This document shows, in pieces, positions 1 through 7,729 of a stretch of 64,000 nucleotides of DNA (positions within the stretch are counted from its first letter, which is position 1; each line of letters opens with the position of its first letter). The DNA comes from Chthonomonas sp. (GTDB lineage: Bacteria; Armatimonadota; Fimbriimonadia; Fimbriimonadales; Fimbriimonadaceae), in NCBI GenBank assembly GCA_016788585.1, contig JAEURP010000018.1, positions 62,001 to 126,000 on the forward strand. Direction: 5' to 3'. Under the pieces are notes generated by a model that saw nothing but the letters and a program-made list of their open reading frames with translations, made no database searches and was not told where the DNA came from. The position numbers and the translations under genes were made by a program.

Positions 1-687
1 GGCTGCAAAAGCCAAGCAAGCCAGCGCAACCGAAAGTGGGCGCCATCCTCCTAATATGAGCGCAGCCAAGGCAATGAACCCCCTACCTGCAGTGAGGTTG
101 TCGCCAAAGGATCCTGAGTTCGTCACGATCAAGGAGCCGCTAAGTCCACAAAGAATGCCAGCAAGAACCAGTGCCCATAGCCGCACTTGAAGTGGCTCAA
201 TACCGGTCGTCCTCGCTTTATCTGGGTTTTCGCCTACCGCTAGGAGCCGGAGGCCGGCGCGCATGCGGCTAAACATAAACCAGCTTGCTCCGATCGAAAG
301 TGCGAGGCATCCGAAGTAGAAGGGAATCGGCAAGAATTGGTTGGGCACTTCTGGCTTGATGAAAGTGAGCGCGATGAAGTTCGTTGCTCCATAGGCAAAC
401 AGGTTAATCCCCATGCCGCTGACGATATGATCGACTTGATAGAACTGTGTTAGCGCCCAGTGGCTCAAGCTCAACAAGACGGCGGAAGCAAGGCCAGCGG
501 ACAGGCCGAGAATTGGTGAGCCTGACACCCCGCCAACGAGGGCCGTAATGCAGGCTGCCATCAGCATTTTGCCTTCCAGCGCGATGTTGACGATTCCAGA
601 GCGCTCGCTAAACATGCCACCCAGGGCGGCGAGCCCAAGGATCGCCGTAAACATCCCCCAGTTAGTGACAAAGCTAAGATCACCCAT
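1..687 (-). CDS. ABC transporter permease, nucleoside/BmpA-type (partial)
   Basis: Inner-membrane permease, cut by the left edge of the window, so its C-terminus is missing. Translated from the ATG at 687 it begins MGDLSFVTNWGMFTAILG and carries the IVNIALEGKMLM segment typical of the YufQ/NupQ class of branched-permease subunits that import nucleosides with a BmpA-like binding protein. Hydrophobic segments follow one another for the whole visible length. Its first eight bases overlap the end of the next permease gene (ATGGGTGA), which indicates translational coupling. The partner binding protein is not visible and may lie beyond position 1. The family is assigned confidently; the nucleoside substrate is inferred from family only. 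Confidence 0.85.
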   Translation of the reverse strand, partial: MGDLSFVTNWGMFTAILGLAALGGMFSERSGIVNIALEGKMLMAACITALVGGVSGSPILGLSAGLASAVLLSLSHWALTQFYQVDHIVSGMGINLFAYGATNFIALTFIKPEVPNQFLPIPFYFGCLALSIGASWFMFSRMRAGLRLLAVGENPDKARTTGIEPLQVRLWALVLAGILCGLSGSLIVTNSGSFGDNLTAGRGFIALAALILGGWRPLSVALACLAFAA

Positions 688-1690
688 TGCTGTGCCTCAC
701 TTTCGCATACCTGAATGCAGAGAAGAGGATGACAAGTAGCGACAAGATCAGGGTGGCAATGCCGGGGGGAACGTGAAGGGTTTGTACCGCCAGTGCTCCT
801 TGCTGGAGCAAGCCATAGGCAAAGGCGCTAGGTATGATCCCGAGCGGATTACTACCGGCCAAGATCGCAACGCCGAGGGCATCGAACCCATATCCCGTGC
901 TGAAACCCATGAAGAAGCGCCCTTCAAACGCTACTGCCTGCAGCCCGCCGCCGAGTCCTGCCACAGCACCGGATGCCATCAGTGCTGAGAAAGTTGTACG
1001 GCGAACATCGATGCCAGCAAAGGCTCCAGCTGTGCTGTTAGCGCCAGTGACGCTTAACTCGTATCCGGCCACGGTCCGTCGGAGCCACCATCCAAATGCC
1101 ACCACAATTCCAATGCCGAGCCCAAGTGCCCAGTTAACGTTCACGTCGCCAATTTGAATCCCACTCAGCATGGATTCTGGCGGTAACGTTTTGGTCGTAG
1201 GGAAGCCGGCCTCGGGATCCATGATAGGCCCCGAGACAAGGTGATTCGAGAGTTGAAACGCAATCATGTTGAGCATGATCGTGCTGATCACTTCATGACC
1301 GCCCCGATATGCTCGAATCCAGGCTGCTGGAAGTGCCCATAGAGCCCCGACAAGCGTTCCCGCGAGCGCACCCAAGATGACGCCCCCCAAGCCGCCAATT
1401 TGAAGAGCGACCACGGTCCCCGCCATTCCCCCCATCAGGAACTGACCCTCGACACCGATATTGAATAGTCCGGCGCGCAGAGCCCAAAAAACCGCTACGC
1501 CAAGAATCATGTAGGGGCAGAATCGTTTAAGTGTGTCGGCAAAGGCGGTGGGCGATCGGAACGTGTCGGTCAGCAGCGCGGTCATGACCTCAGCCGGATT
1601 TGCCCCCGACGTCATCAGTGCAATGAGAACGATAATGGCGCAGGTCAACCCCAAGATTCCTATCCGCATAGCGAGAGGAAGCGGCTTCAT
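680..1690 (-). CDS. ABC transporter permease, nucleoside/BmpA-type
   Basis: Second inner-membrane permease of the transporter (336 residues, normal for YufP/NupP). It has an N-terminal hydrophobic helix (about residues 8-28), then the conserved FRAGLFNIGVEGQFLMG-like segment at about residues 67-85 and the EVISTIMLNMIA motif at about 133-145, both typical of this branch. It forms a heterodimer with the product of the preceding entry. The start overlaps the ATPase stop codon by four bases (1687-1690) and the stop overlaps the next permease start, so the three genes are one operon read leftwards. The substrate is inferred to be a nucleoside or similar small solute from the family only. Confidence 0.88.
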   Translation of the reverse strand: MKPLPLAMRIGILGLTCAIIVLIALMTSGANPAEVMTALLTDTFRSPTAFADTLKRFCPYMILGVAVFWALRAGLFNIGVEGQFLMGGMAGTVVALQIGGLGGVILGALAGTLVGALWALPAAWIRAYRGGHEVISTIMLNMIAFQLSNHLVSGPIMDPEAGFPTTKTLPPESMLSGIQIGDVNVNWALGLGIGIVVAFGWWLRRTVAGYELSVTGANSTAGAFAGIDVRRTTFSALMASGAVAGLGGGLQAVAFEGRFFMGFSTGYGFDALGVAILAGSNPLGIIPSAFAYGLLQQGALAVQTLHVPPGIATLILSLLVILFSAFRYAKVRHSNG

Positions 1691-3168
1691 TTGGCACCTA
1701 CCATCAGCTGACCAATTTCAGCCCGTTTCTTTGCGGCTGGGCTCGAGATGAGTCCGCCATTGATCACCAAAATTCTGTCGCAAAACTCAAGCAGCTCGTC
1801 TAAGTCAAAGCTCACAATGAGGGCTCCGGCGCCGCGTTCGCAAACTTCGCGGAGCCCTTGGTAAACCGCGCGTGTCGCATCGATGTCGAGGCCGCGGGCG
1901 GGCTGAAAAGCAAGCACTAGGGAAGGGGACTCGCCGAGAGCGCGGGCCGCGACAAAACGTTGCTGGTTGCCGCCGCTCAGGCTACCTATCGGCTGGGCTG
2001 CCGAAGTGCATTTCGTGTTGAATCGCGTGATGTACTCCTGGACGCGCTCGGCCTTATAAGCCTCATTGATTCCTGGTCCGGCACGAAAACTTGGGAGGCG
2101 TTGGAAGCCGAGCACGGCGTTGTCGGCGAGTGACCAGTCCTCGACGATCGCTTCGTCATGCCGATCCTCGGCAATGATTCGTACGCCCGCTTCGATGCGG
2201 TCACGGGTGGAGTTCTGCGCCAAGTCTTCGCCATTCAAGTTTGCCAGGCCATGAAATCCGCGAGTTCCCAGTAAGGCGTGAAAGAGCTCCCTTTGACCAT
2301 TGCCATCCACTCCCGCAAGGCCAACGAGTTCTCCCTTACCAATCTGAAAAGAGGCACCCTTCACCGCTTCATCCCCGCGATCGCCAATGACCGAAAAGTT
2401 CTGGACGCTGAGCACAGCCTCGGTCGGCGTGACCTCGCGGCTTGGGAATTCGGTCAGAGCATGGCCAACGATGAGTTCGGCAAGTTCTGGTTTGGTGACT
2501 TCGGTCACTGCTTGATGGGTGATCAACTTACCGCCGCGAAGCACAGTCACGTTCTGGCAGTAGTCCATTACTTCCGGCAAACGGTGCGTCACCAAGATCA
2601 CTGTCGCGCCGTCCTGAGCGAGCTTCTTAAGGCTTTCAAAGAGCGCGTCGGCGTCCCTTGGTGAGAGCATCGCCGTTGGTTCATCAAGGATCATAATCTC
2701 GGCGTTGCGCCAGAGAAGTTTGAGGATCTCAAGTTTCTGGGCGCCCGCCGGGCCGAGGGTCTCGGCTTTTGCCGACCAATCAAAGCTGAAGCCCATACGA
2801 GATGCGAGGTCGTCGGCTCTCGTTCGGCACGCGGCAAGGTTCATGACCGCGCCTTCCTCAGCTCCGAGCATCAAGTTTTGCAGGCAAGTAAGTTCCGGGA
2901 TGATCGCGTAATGCTGGCTGACCATGCCGATGCGGTCGGCGATGGCGTCGCGGCTTGAGCGGTAGTTTCGTTGCTGGCCTCGAACAGAAACGGTGCCGGA
3001 AGACGGTGACAGCGCACCGTACAGAATGCGCATGAGCGTTGTCTTGCCCGCGCCATTTTCGCCGACGACGGCGTGAAGGTCGCCCTTTTGAACGTGCAGG
3101 CTGACATTATCCAGCGCTACAAAATCCCCAAAACGCTGGGTAATCCCCTCCAAAGCTACGATGCTCAT
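1687..3168 (-). CDS. ABC transporter ATP-binding protein, two ABC domains
   Basis: Cytoplasmic ATPase of the nucleoside-type importer (493 residues). The first domain has Walker A GENGAGKTT near residue 37 and Walker B EIMILDEPT near 160. The second has the degenerate Walker A GVDGNGQREL near 285, the signature LSGGNQQR near 400, and AFQPARGLD in place of a classical Walker B. One good and one degenerate Walker A is usual in the YufO/RbsA/MglA architecture, so this is not decay. It overlaps the first permease gene by four bases and is the first gene of the operon as read. No clear promoter is visible in the six bases between it and the gene at 3175, so it may be transcribed with gltX and that gene. 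Confidence 0.92.
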   Translation of the reverse strand: MSIVALEGITQRFGDFVALDNVSLHVQKGDLHAVVGENGAGKTTLMRILYGALSPSSGTVSVRGQQRNYRSSRDAIADRIGMVSQHYAIIPELTCLQNLMLGAEEGAVMNLAACRTRADDLASRMGFSFDWSAKAETLGPAGAQKLEILKLLWRNAEIMILDEPTAMLSPRDADALFESLKKLAQDGATVILVTHRLPEVMDYCQNVTVLRGGKLITHQAVTEVTKPELAELIVGHALTEFPSREVTPTEAVLSVQNFSVIGDRGDEAVKGASFQIGKGELVGLAGVDGNGQRELFHALLGTRGFHGLANLNGEDLAQNSTRDRIEAGVRIIAEDRHDEAIVEDWSLADNAVLGFQRLPSFRAGPGINEAYKAERVQEYITRFNTKCTSAAQPIGSLSGGNQQRFVAARALGESPSLVLAFQPARGLDIDATRAVYQGLREVCERGAGALIVSFDLDELLEFCDRILVINGGLISSPAAKKRAEIGQLMVGAK

Positions 3169-3174
3169 GAGTGT

Positions 3175-4026
3175 TTAACTGCGATTCAAGACGTCGAACA
3201 AGGCCGCGGTGGTGTCTTCGCCTCGCCCCTCATTTTGCAACGTCGCGAGCAAACTGTCCACTAGGTCGGTGCCCGGGAGTTTCGCGCCGATCTCTTTCGC
3301 CGCTTCTTGGGCGTAAGCAAAGTCCTTTCGTTGGTTCTTCACGCTGAAGCCAGGCGACCAGTCTTTGTTCAGAATCTTGGGGCCGTAGTTGTCGAATGCC
3401 CAACTCCCCGCCGCGCCGCCGCCGATGAGTTCTTTGGCTTGTTTGAGGTCGAGGCCAGCTTTATCTGCAAAGGCGAGGCATTCGCAAAGGGCCTGAAGTG
3501 AGCCACCGACCGCGATCTGGTTGGCCATCTTCATCATCTGCCCCATGCCGGGGCCGCCGACGCGTTCGATTCTCTTGCCGTAGGCCTCGAGGTAGGGCTT
3601 CGCTCGCTCAATTGCCTCTTCGTCGCCGCCGCAAAAGATGGTCAGCGTGCCGTTGACCGCCCCCATACTCCCGCCCGTGATTGGACCGTCGATGAATGCG
3701 ATCCCATCAGCCTTCAACTGGTGATAGAAACCCTGGGCCGCCTTCGGAGCAATGGTCGAATGGTCCACGATTGTCGAAGTCATCCGAACTCCGGACTCCA
3801 AACTCCGAACTAATCCATTGAGCACCTCCGCAACATCCTCGCTTCGGTTCACGCACAAAATCACGGTCTCACAAGACCGCGCGATCGCCTCTAACGATCC
3901 CGCTTGAGACGCTCCTTCCACCACCTTTCCAGGTGTACGGTTCCAAACCATTACCTCGTGCCCTGCGTGGACGAGGTGTCCGGCCATGGGGAGGCCCATT
4001 GTGCCAAGGCCGACGAAGCCAACCAC
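3175..4026 (-). CDS. NAD(P)-dependent 3-hydroxyisobutyrate dehydrogenase-like oxidoreductase
   Basis: Soluble beta-hydroxyacid dehydrogenase (283 residues from the chosen GTG). The Rossmann motif GFVGLGTMG is at residues 3-11. The substrate-binding signature DGPITGGSMGA and the K-x-x-N catalytic region (MMKMANQ) follow in the expected order. The GTG at 4026 is chosen because it places the Rossmann strand at the N-terminus and overlaps the gltX stop by one base (TAGTG); longer readings run into gltX. The stretch at 3783-3812, encoding LVRSLESGVR, is unusual: in the DNA it is a degenerate repeat of the type TCCGAACTCC and looks like an inserted intergenic repeat (see findings). The exact substrate cannot be read from the sequence. 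Confidence 0.88.
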   Translation of the reverse strand: MVGFVGLGTMGLPMAGHLVHAGHEVMVWNRTPGKVVEGASQAGSLEAIARSCETVILCVNRSEDVAEVLNGLVRSLESGVRMTSTIVDHSTIAPKAAQGFYHQLKADGIAFIDGPITGGSMGAVNGTLTIFCGGDEEAIERAKPYLEAYGKRIERVGGPGMGQMMKMANQIAVGGSLQALCECLAFADKAGLDLKQAKELIGGGAAGSWAFDNYGPKILNKDWSPGFSVKNQRKDFAYAQEAAKEIGAKLPGTDLVDSLLATLQNEGRGEDTTAALFDVLNRS

Positions 4027-5555
4027 TACTTCAGCATCCCCTTTGCTCGTTGAAGTCGCTTGATCATGCGCGCTGGGCCGAGCACTTCCATGAGTTCGAA
4101 AAGGCCGGGGCCGGCGGTCTTGCCGGTGAGGGCGACTCGCGTTGGGTGAACGGCTGGGCCTAGTTTCTCGAGGCCATTCTTGTCCACAAATTCCTGAACC
4201 ATTGCCTTGCACTCTTCGTGGCTCGCGGCGTTTTTGCCGGTTAGGCCAGCGATCAAGTGATCGAATAGGGGCCCGACATGAGCTTGGCCAACAAACCACT
4301 TTTCCGTCGCTTTCTCGTCGAAATCAACCTCGTCCACGAAGAAGAATGCGCAGGCGGGGCCGAACTCGGCCAGCGTCGTTACACGCTCCTGCTCAAGCGG
4401 AAGGACTTGATGGACGTAGTCAGGTCTTTCAGCAAAAGCTGAACGCAACAGTGCCACGCCGGAGACGACCGCGTCGTCCTTATGCTCCTCCGAGGAGAAG
4501 TAAGCGGCAACTTCGGGGTTAGAAACATAGGCAGAAACCGTCGAAATCAGTTCCGACGGAGAAAGGGCGCGGATGTAGTTGCCGTTCATCCACTTCAGCT
4601 TGTCTGCGTCGAAGACGCCGGGCGAGGGCTGAAGCCCCTCCAACCGGAAAGCCGAAGCGATTTCCTCCATGCTCATGATTTCGCGGTCGCCACCCGGGGC
4701 CCAGCCGATCAATGTGATGAAGTTTGCCAGCGCATCTGGGATATATCCGGCCGCGCGGTAGTCGAGCATCCGCGTGTCACCGTGGCGCTTGCTCAGCTTC
4801 GCGCCGTCCTTGCCTTTGATCACCGGAACGTGAACGAAAACAGGAGGATTCCAGCCAAAAGCTTCAAAAAGCCACACATGTTTCGGCGCGCTGCTGATCC
4901 ATTCCTCGCCGCGGATGATGTGCGTCGTGCCCATCAGGTGGTCGTCCACCATGGCCGCGAAATGATAGGTCGGCATGCCATCGGCCTTGATCAAAACCGG
5001 GTCGTCCACAAGGTCGCTCTCGAATTCCACCCGCCCGCGGATCGCGTCGTTTACCACCAGCATCTTCCCGCGCGGCATCTTCAGCCGAATCACCGGCCGC
5101 TTTCCTTCCGCCTCAGCTGACGCAACCGTTTCAGCAGAGGCATCGCGCCAAACGCCGCCAAAGTAGCCGAAGGGCTTTTTGTTGATCTGCTGGTACTGGC
5201 GCATTTCGTCCAGTTCCTCGGGCGTGTCGAAGGCCTTGTAGGCGTTGCCCGAGTTCAACAGTTCGTCAATGTAGGGCTGATATATCCCTTGCGCTTGCCG
5301 CTCGCTTTGCTTGTAGGGCGCAAAGGGCCCGCCCTTATCCGGCCCCTCCTGCCACTCGATTCCGGCCCAGCGGATGCTCTCCAAAATCTCCTCCTCGACC
5401 CCAGGAACGGTCCGCGCGCGGTCGGTATCTTCGATCCGCACGAACATCACGCCGTCGTGGTGGCGGGCAAAGAAATGGCAAAAAAGCGCCGTGCGGATAT
5501 TGCCCACGTGGGGGCTGCCGGTGGGACTCGGGGCGTAGCGGACTCGGACGAACAT
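4026..5555 (-). CDS. gltX: Glutamyl-tRNA synthetase
   Basis: Charges tRNA-Glu in the cytoplasm. The class I signature region is VRYAPSPTGSPHVGN at the N-terminus (HIGH written HVGN) and the second signature is KLSKRHGD near residue 245; both are intact. The chosen start is the ATG at 5555, giving 509 residues, a normal length. In-frame codons further upstream exist but add about 34 residues without family similarity. The downstream oxidoreductase gene starts on the last base of the gltX stop. A tRNA-Glu(UUC) gene, the substrate of this enzyme, lies at 57725-57800. With no asparaginyl or glutaminyl systems in view I cannot say whether the enzyme discriminates between tRNA-Glu and tRNA-Gln. Confidence 0.96.
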   Translation of the reverse strand: MFVRVRYAPSPTGSPHVGNIRTALFCHFFARHHDGVMFVRIEDTDRARTVPGVEEEILESIRWAGIEWQEGPDKGGPFAPYKQSERQAQGIYQPYIDELLNSGNAYKAFDTPEELDEMRQYQQINKKPFGYFGGVWRDASAETVASAEAEGKRPVIRLKMPRGKMLVVNDAIRGRVEFESDLVDDPVLIKADGMPTYHFAAMVDDHLMGTTHIIRGEEWISSAPKHVWLFEAFGWNPPVFVHVPVIKGKDGAKLSKRHGDTRMLDYRAAGYIPDALANFITLIGWAPGGDREIMSMEEIASAFRLEGLQPSPGVFDADKLKWMNGNYIRALSPSELISTVSAYVSNPEVAAYFSSEEHKDDAVVSGVALLRSAFAERPDYVHQVLPLEQERVTTLAEFGPACAFFFVDEVDFDEKATEKWFVGQAHVGPLFDHLIAGLTGKNAASHEECKAMVQEFVDKNGLEKLGPAVHPTRVALTGKTAGPGLFELMEVLGPARMIKRLQRAKGMLK

Positions 5556-5664
5556 TCGGGCTCTAAAGGTACCCGGAAGGGGGCTGTCGAGCCAGTTGCT
5601 ACTCAGGAAAAACGGTCTGGGTCCAACGGAATCCAATTTACGCTTTGGGGCGTACACTAGACCG

Positions 5665-6189
5665 TTGGAAAAATTTGATTGGCACTATATCGGGCAATTT
5701 GGGCAGTTGGGACCGCTCAGCGAGGCACAGGTGCGAGACTTGATTCGTGACGGAGTTGTCCTTGGAGATACTTTCTTGTGGAAGAGTCCAATGGCAGATT
5801 GGCAAAGGGCTCGATCGCTGAGCGAGTTCAGTGGAATGTTTAATGAACCCCAGATTCCAGCTTCGCCACCAACGATTGTGACTACGCCCCCTGCCATGCC
5901 CACGACGACGAGTTTTACCAGTTCAGCTCCCCCAGTTCCCGCGTTTGCGATTGACCCTGCCCATACCCTGGTTCCTTACAGCGACCGGAGCAAGGTCGTT
6001 GGAGGAATCCTAAACATTGTCTTACCAGGGGTGGGCAGGATGTACCTCGGCTATGTCGGCACAGGGATCGCCCAACTCTTCACAACGCTTTGTTTCGGGA
6101 TTGGGGCGGTGTGGTCGATGATCGACGGCATTTTGATTTTGTGTGGCACGGTTCGTGCTGACGGAATGGGCCGTCCGTTACGACAATAG
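5665..6189 (+). CDS. GYF_2 (DUF4339) and TM2 domain membrane protein
   Basis: About 174 residues from a TTG at 5665. The N-terminal 55 residues (WHYIGQFGQLGPLSEAQVRD, then DTFLWKSPMADW) match the GYF_2/DUF4339 pattern, a small domain thought to bind peptides. A proline/threonine-rich linker follows. The C-terminus (KVVGGILNIVLPGVGRMYLG, then a second hydrophobic hairpin ending at a short polar tail) is a TM2 domain with two membrane helices. An in-frame ATG at 5596 would add 23 residues that fall in the gltX upstream region and lack family similarity, so the later start is preferred. The role is unknown; the fusion itself is common in bacteria. It is divergent from gltX. Confidence 0.75.
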   Translation: MEKFDWHYIGQFGQLGPLSEAQVRDLIRDGVVLGDTFLWKSPMADWQRARSLSEFSGMFNEPQIPASPPTIVTTPPAMPTTTSFTSSAPPVPAFAIDPAHTLVPYSDRSKVVGGILNIVLPGVGRMYLGYVGTGIAQLFTTLCFGIGAVWSMIDGILILCGTVRADGMGRPLRQ

Positions 6190-6204
6190 TGAGCTAAACG
6201 TTAT

Positions 6205-6777
6205 ATGATTGAAGTGAACATGCGATTGCTTCCTGTTTTGGTCTTGGCTTCTTTCCCCTTGATGGGTCTGGTGCCGGAGCCGCAAGCGGCGGGTCTTTCT
6301 CGCGGCCAAGTCGGCCTGCGCGTCAGCATTGAAGGCAAGGGTGATGTCGTGATTCGTCTCGAAGAATCGAAAGCCCCTCAAGCCTGCGCTCGAATCAAGA
6401 GCTTGGCCTCAGGGCAGTTTTACGATGGCCAGAAGTTCTTTAAGGTGGTGAAGCAGCCGAAGCCATTTTTGGTTCAGTGCGGCGACCCGAACTCGCGGAC
6501 AAAGCCTATGGACGACTCTTCGCTCGGCACCTGGAGTAGCGGCACCAAGATTCCGTTTGAAGCCAATGATTTGAAGCACGTTCGCGGGGCAGTTGGTCTG
6601 GCTCGCTTAAGTTCAAACAAGAACACTGGCGACAGTCAGTTCTACATCATGCTCGACAATGCGCCGTTCCTCGATGGGCAGTACACCGTGTTTGGTCAGG
6701 TCGTGAGCGGTATGGACGTCGTAGACAAGATCGCGCTTGGCGACAAGATTCGGTCGGTGTCGGTCGTTTCGAATTAG
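6205..6777 (+). CDS. Peptidyl-prolyl cis-trans isomerase, cyclophilin type, secreted
   Basis: Protein-folding catalyst (190 residues) with a signal peptide: MRLLPVLVLASFPLMG followed by a small polar stretch and an AA cleavage region. Cyclophilin core signatures are in order: FYDGQKFFKV (the F-H-R-I strand, here with KFFKV), GAVGLARL (GxxSMA-like), NTGDSQFYIML (SQFFI) and FLDGQYTVFGQV. The catalytic arginine of the FHRV strand is not present in this protein (KFFKV), so activity may be reduced, which is also seen in other divergent cyclophilins. An alternative start is the ATG at 6220, which begins directly at the signal peptide. The probable location is the periplasm. Confidence 0.87.
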   Translation: MIEVNMRLLPVLVLASFPLMGLVPEPQAAGLSRGQVGLRVSIEGKGDVVIRLEESKAPQACARIKSLASGQFYDGQKFFKVVKQPKPFLVQCGDPNSRTKPMDDSSLGTWSSGTKIPFEANDLKHVRGAVGLARLSSNKNTGDSQFYIMLDNAPFLDGQYTVFGQVVSGMDVVDKIALGDKIRSVSVVSN

Positions 6778-6781
6778 GCTA

Positions 6782-6831
6782 ATGGCTGATGGCGGATAGC
6801 TAATAGCGTCAGACCATAGACCATCAGCCAT
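6782..6831. repeat. Intergenic inverted repeat with tandem word structure
   Basis: ATGGCTGATGG at 6782-6792 is exactly complementary to CCATCAGCCAT at 6821-6831, a perfect 11-base stem with a 28-base loop. The loop holds related words (GATAGCTAATAG, GACCATAGACCATC). It has the appearance of a dispersed intergenic repeat. It could also end transcription of the cyclophilin gene, although no run of T follows. Confidence 0.6.
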
Positions 6832-6847
6832 AGACTAAACTCTTGGC

Positions 6848-7729
6848 GTGATCCATCCGCCTCTCGCGTCACCCGGGCAGATTCTGCGCGACCAGTTTAG
6901 CAAGGGCATCGTGGTGATGCCGGGCGCTTTCTCCGCGCTTTCGGCGCTTTCCGCCTACAAGCAAGGGGCGAAGGCGGTTTACCTGAGCGGCGGCGCGATG
7001 ACCAACAATGTCCTCGGCGTCCCCGACATCGCGCTGATGACCTTGAACGAGATATCTGGCGTGGCAGCACAGGCTTGCCAAGTCGCGCCGGTGCCGATCA
7101 TCAGCGATGCTGATACTGGCTTTGGCGATGCGTTCAACGTCGTCCGCACGGTGATCGAGTTCGAGCGCGCCGGACTCGCTGGCATTCATCTGGAAGACCA
7201 GATCAGCCCGAAGCGCTGCGGCCACCTCGACGGCAAGGACCTGATCTCGACCGGGCAGATGGAGAGCAAGCTCCGAGCCGCGATCTCGGCGAAGCGCGAC
7301 CCGTCGTTTATGATCGTCGCCCGAACCGACGCCCGCGGCGTCGAGGGATTGGAAGCCGCGATTGATCGGTCAAAAGCCTATGTTCAAGCCGGTGCGGACG
7401 GAATCTTCCCCGAAGGCCTCGCGAGTGAAGAGGAGTTTGCCGCTTTCCGAGCCGCGTTGCCGGGAGTTCCACTGCTTGCCAACATGACCGAATTTGGCAA
7501 GACGCCCCTCATCACCGCGAGTCAGTTCCAAGACCTGGGCTATGAGATGGTTATCTTCCCGGTGACCGCACTGCGCGTCATGCTCAAGGCGATCGATGAC
7601 TTCTACGAAGACCTGCTACGAGACGGGACGCAGGCCGGATGGATGGAGAAAATGCGAACGCGCGCCGAGTTGTACGAGCGCATTGACTACGCTGACTACA
7701 CGGCGCGCGACGAACAGTGGTCTAGTTAG
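6848..7729 (+). CDS. prpB: Isocitrate lyase/PEP mutase family, methylisocitrate lyase-like
   Basis: TIM-barrel C-C lyase (293 residues, GTG start at 6848). The metal-binding DADTGFGD motif is near residue 93, the catalytic loop KRCGHLDGK is near 121, and the ARTDAR motif is near 156. KRCGH with this spacing is the signature of 2-methylisocitrate lyase (propionate catabolism, releasing pyruvate and succinate) and not of isocitrate lyase proper. No prpC or prpD gene is in view, so the pathway assignment rests on the motif alone; related enzymes such as carboxyvinyl-phosphonate phosphorylmutase and oxaloacetase share the fold. The last eight bases overlap the convergent S41 protease gene. Confidence 0.85.
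   Translation: MIHPPLASPGQILRDQFSKGIVVMPGAFSALSALSAYKQGAKAVYLSGGAMTNNVLGVPDIALMTLNEISGVAAQACQVAPVPIISDADTGFGDAFNVVRTVIEFERAGLAGIHLEDQISPKRCGHLDGKDLISTGQMESKLRAAISAKRDPSFMIVARTDARGVEGLEAAIDRSKAYVQAGADGIFPEGLASEEEFAAFRAALPGVPLLANMTEFGKTPLITASQFQDLGYEMVIFPVTALRVMLKAIDDFYEDLLRDGTQAGWMEKMRTRAELYERIDYADYTARDEQWSS

Noticed and set aside
1687-3168. Broken second Walker A in the nucleoside ABC ATPase
   Set aside because: One degenerate Walker A is the normal state in this family of paired ABC domains.
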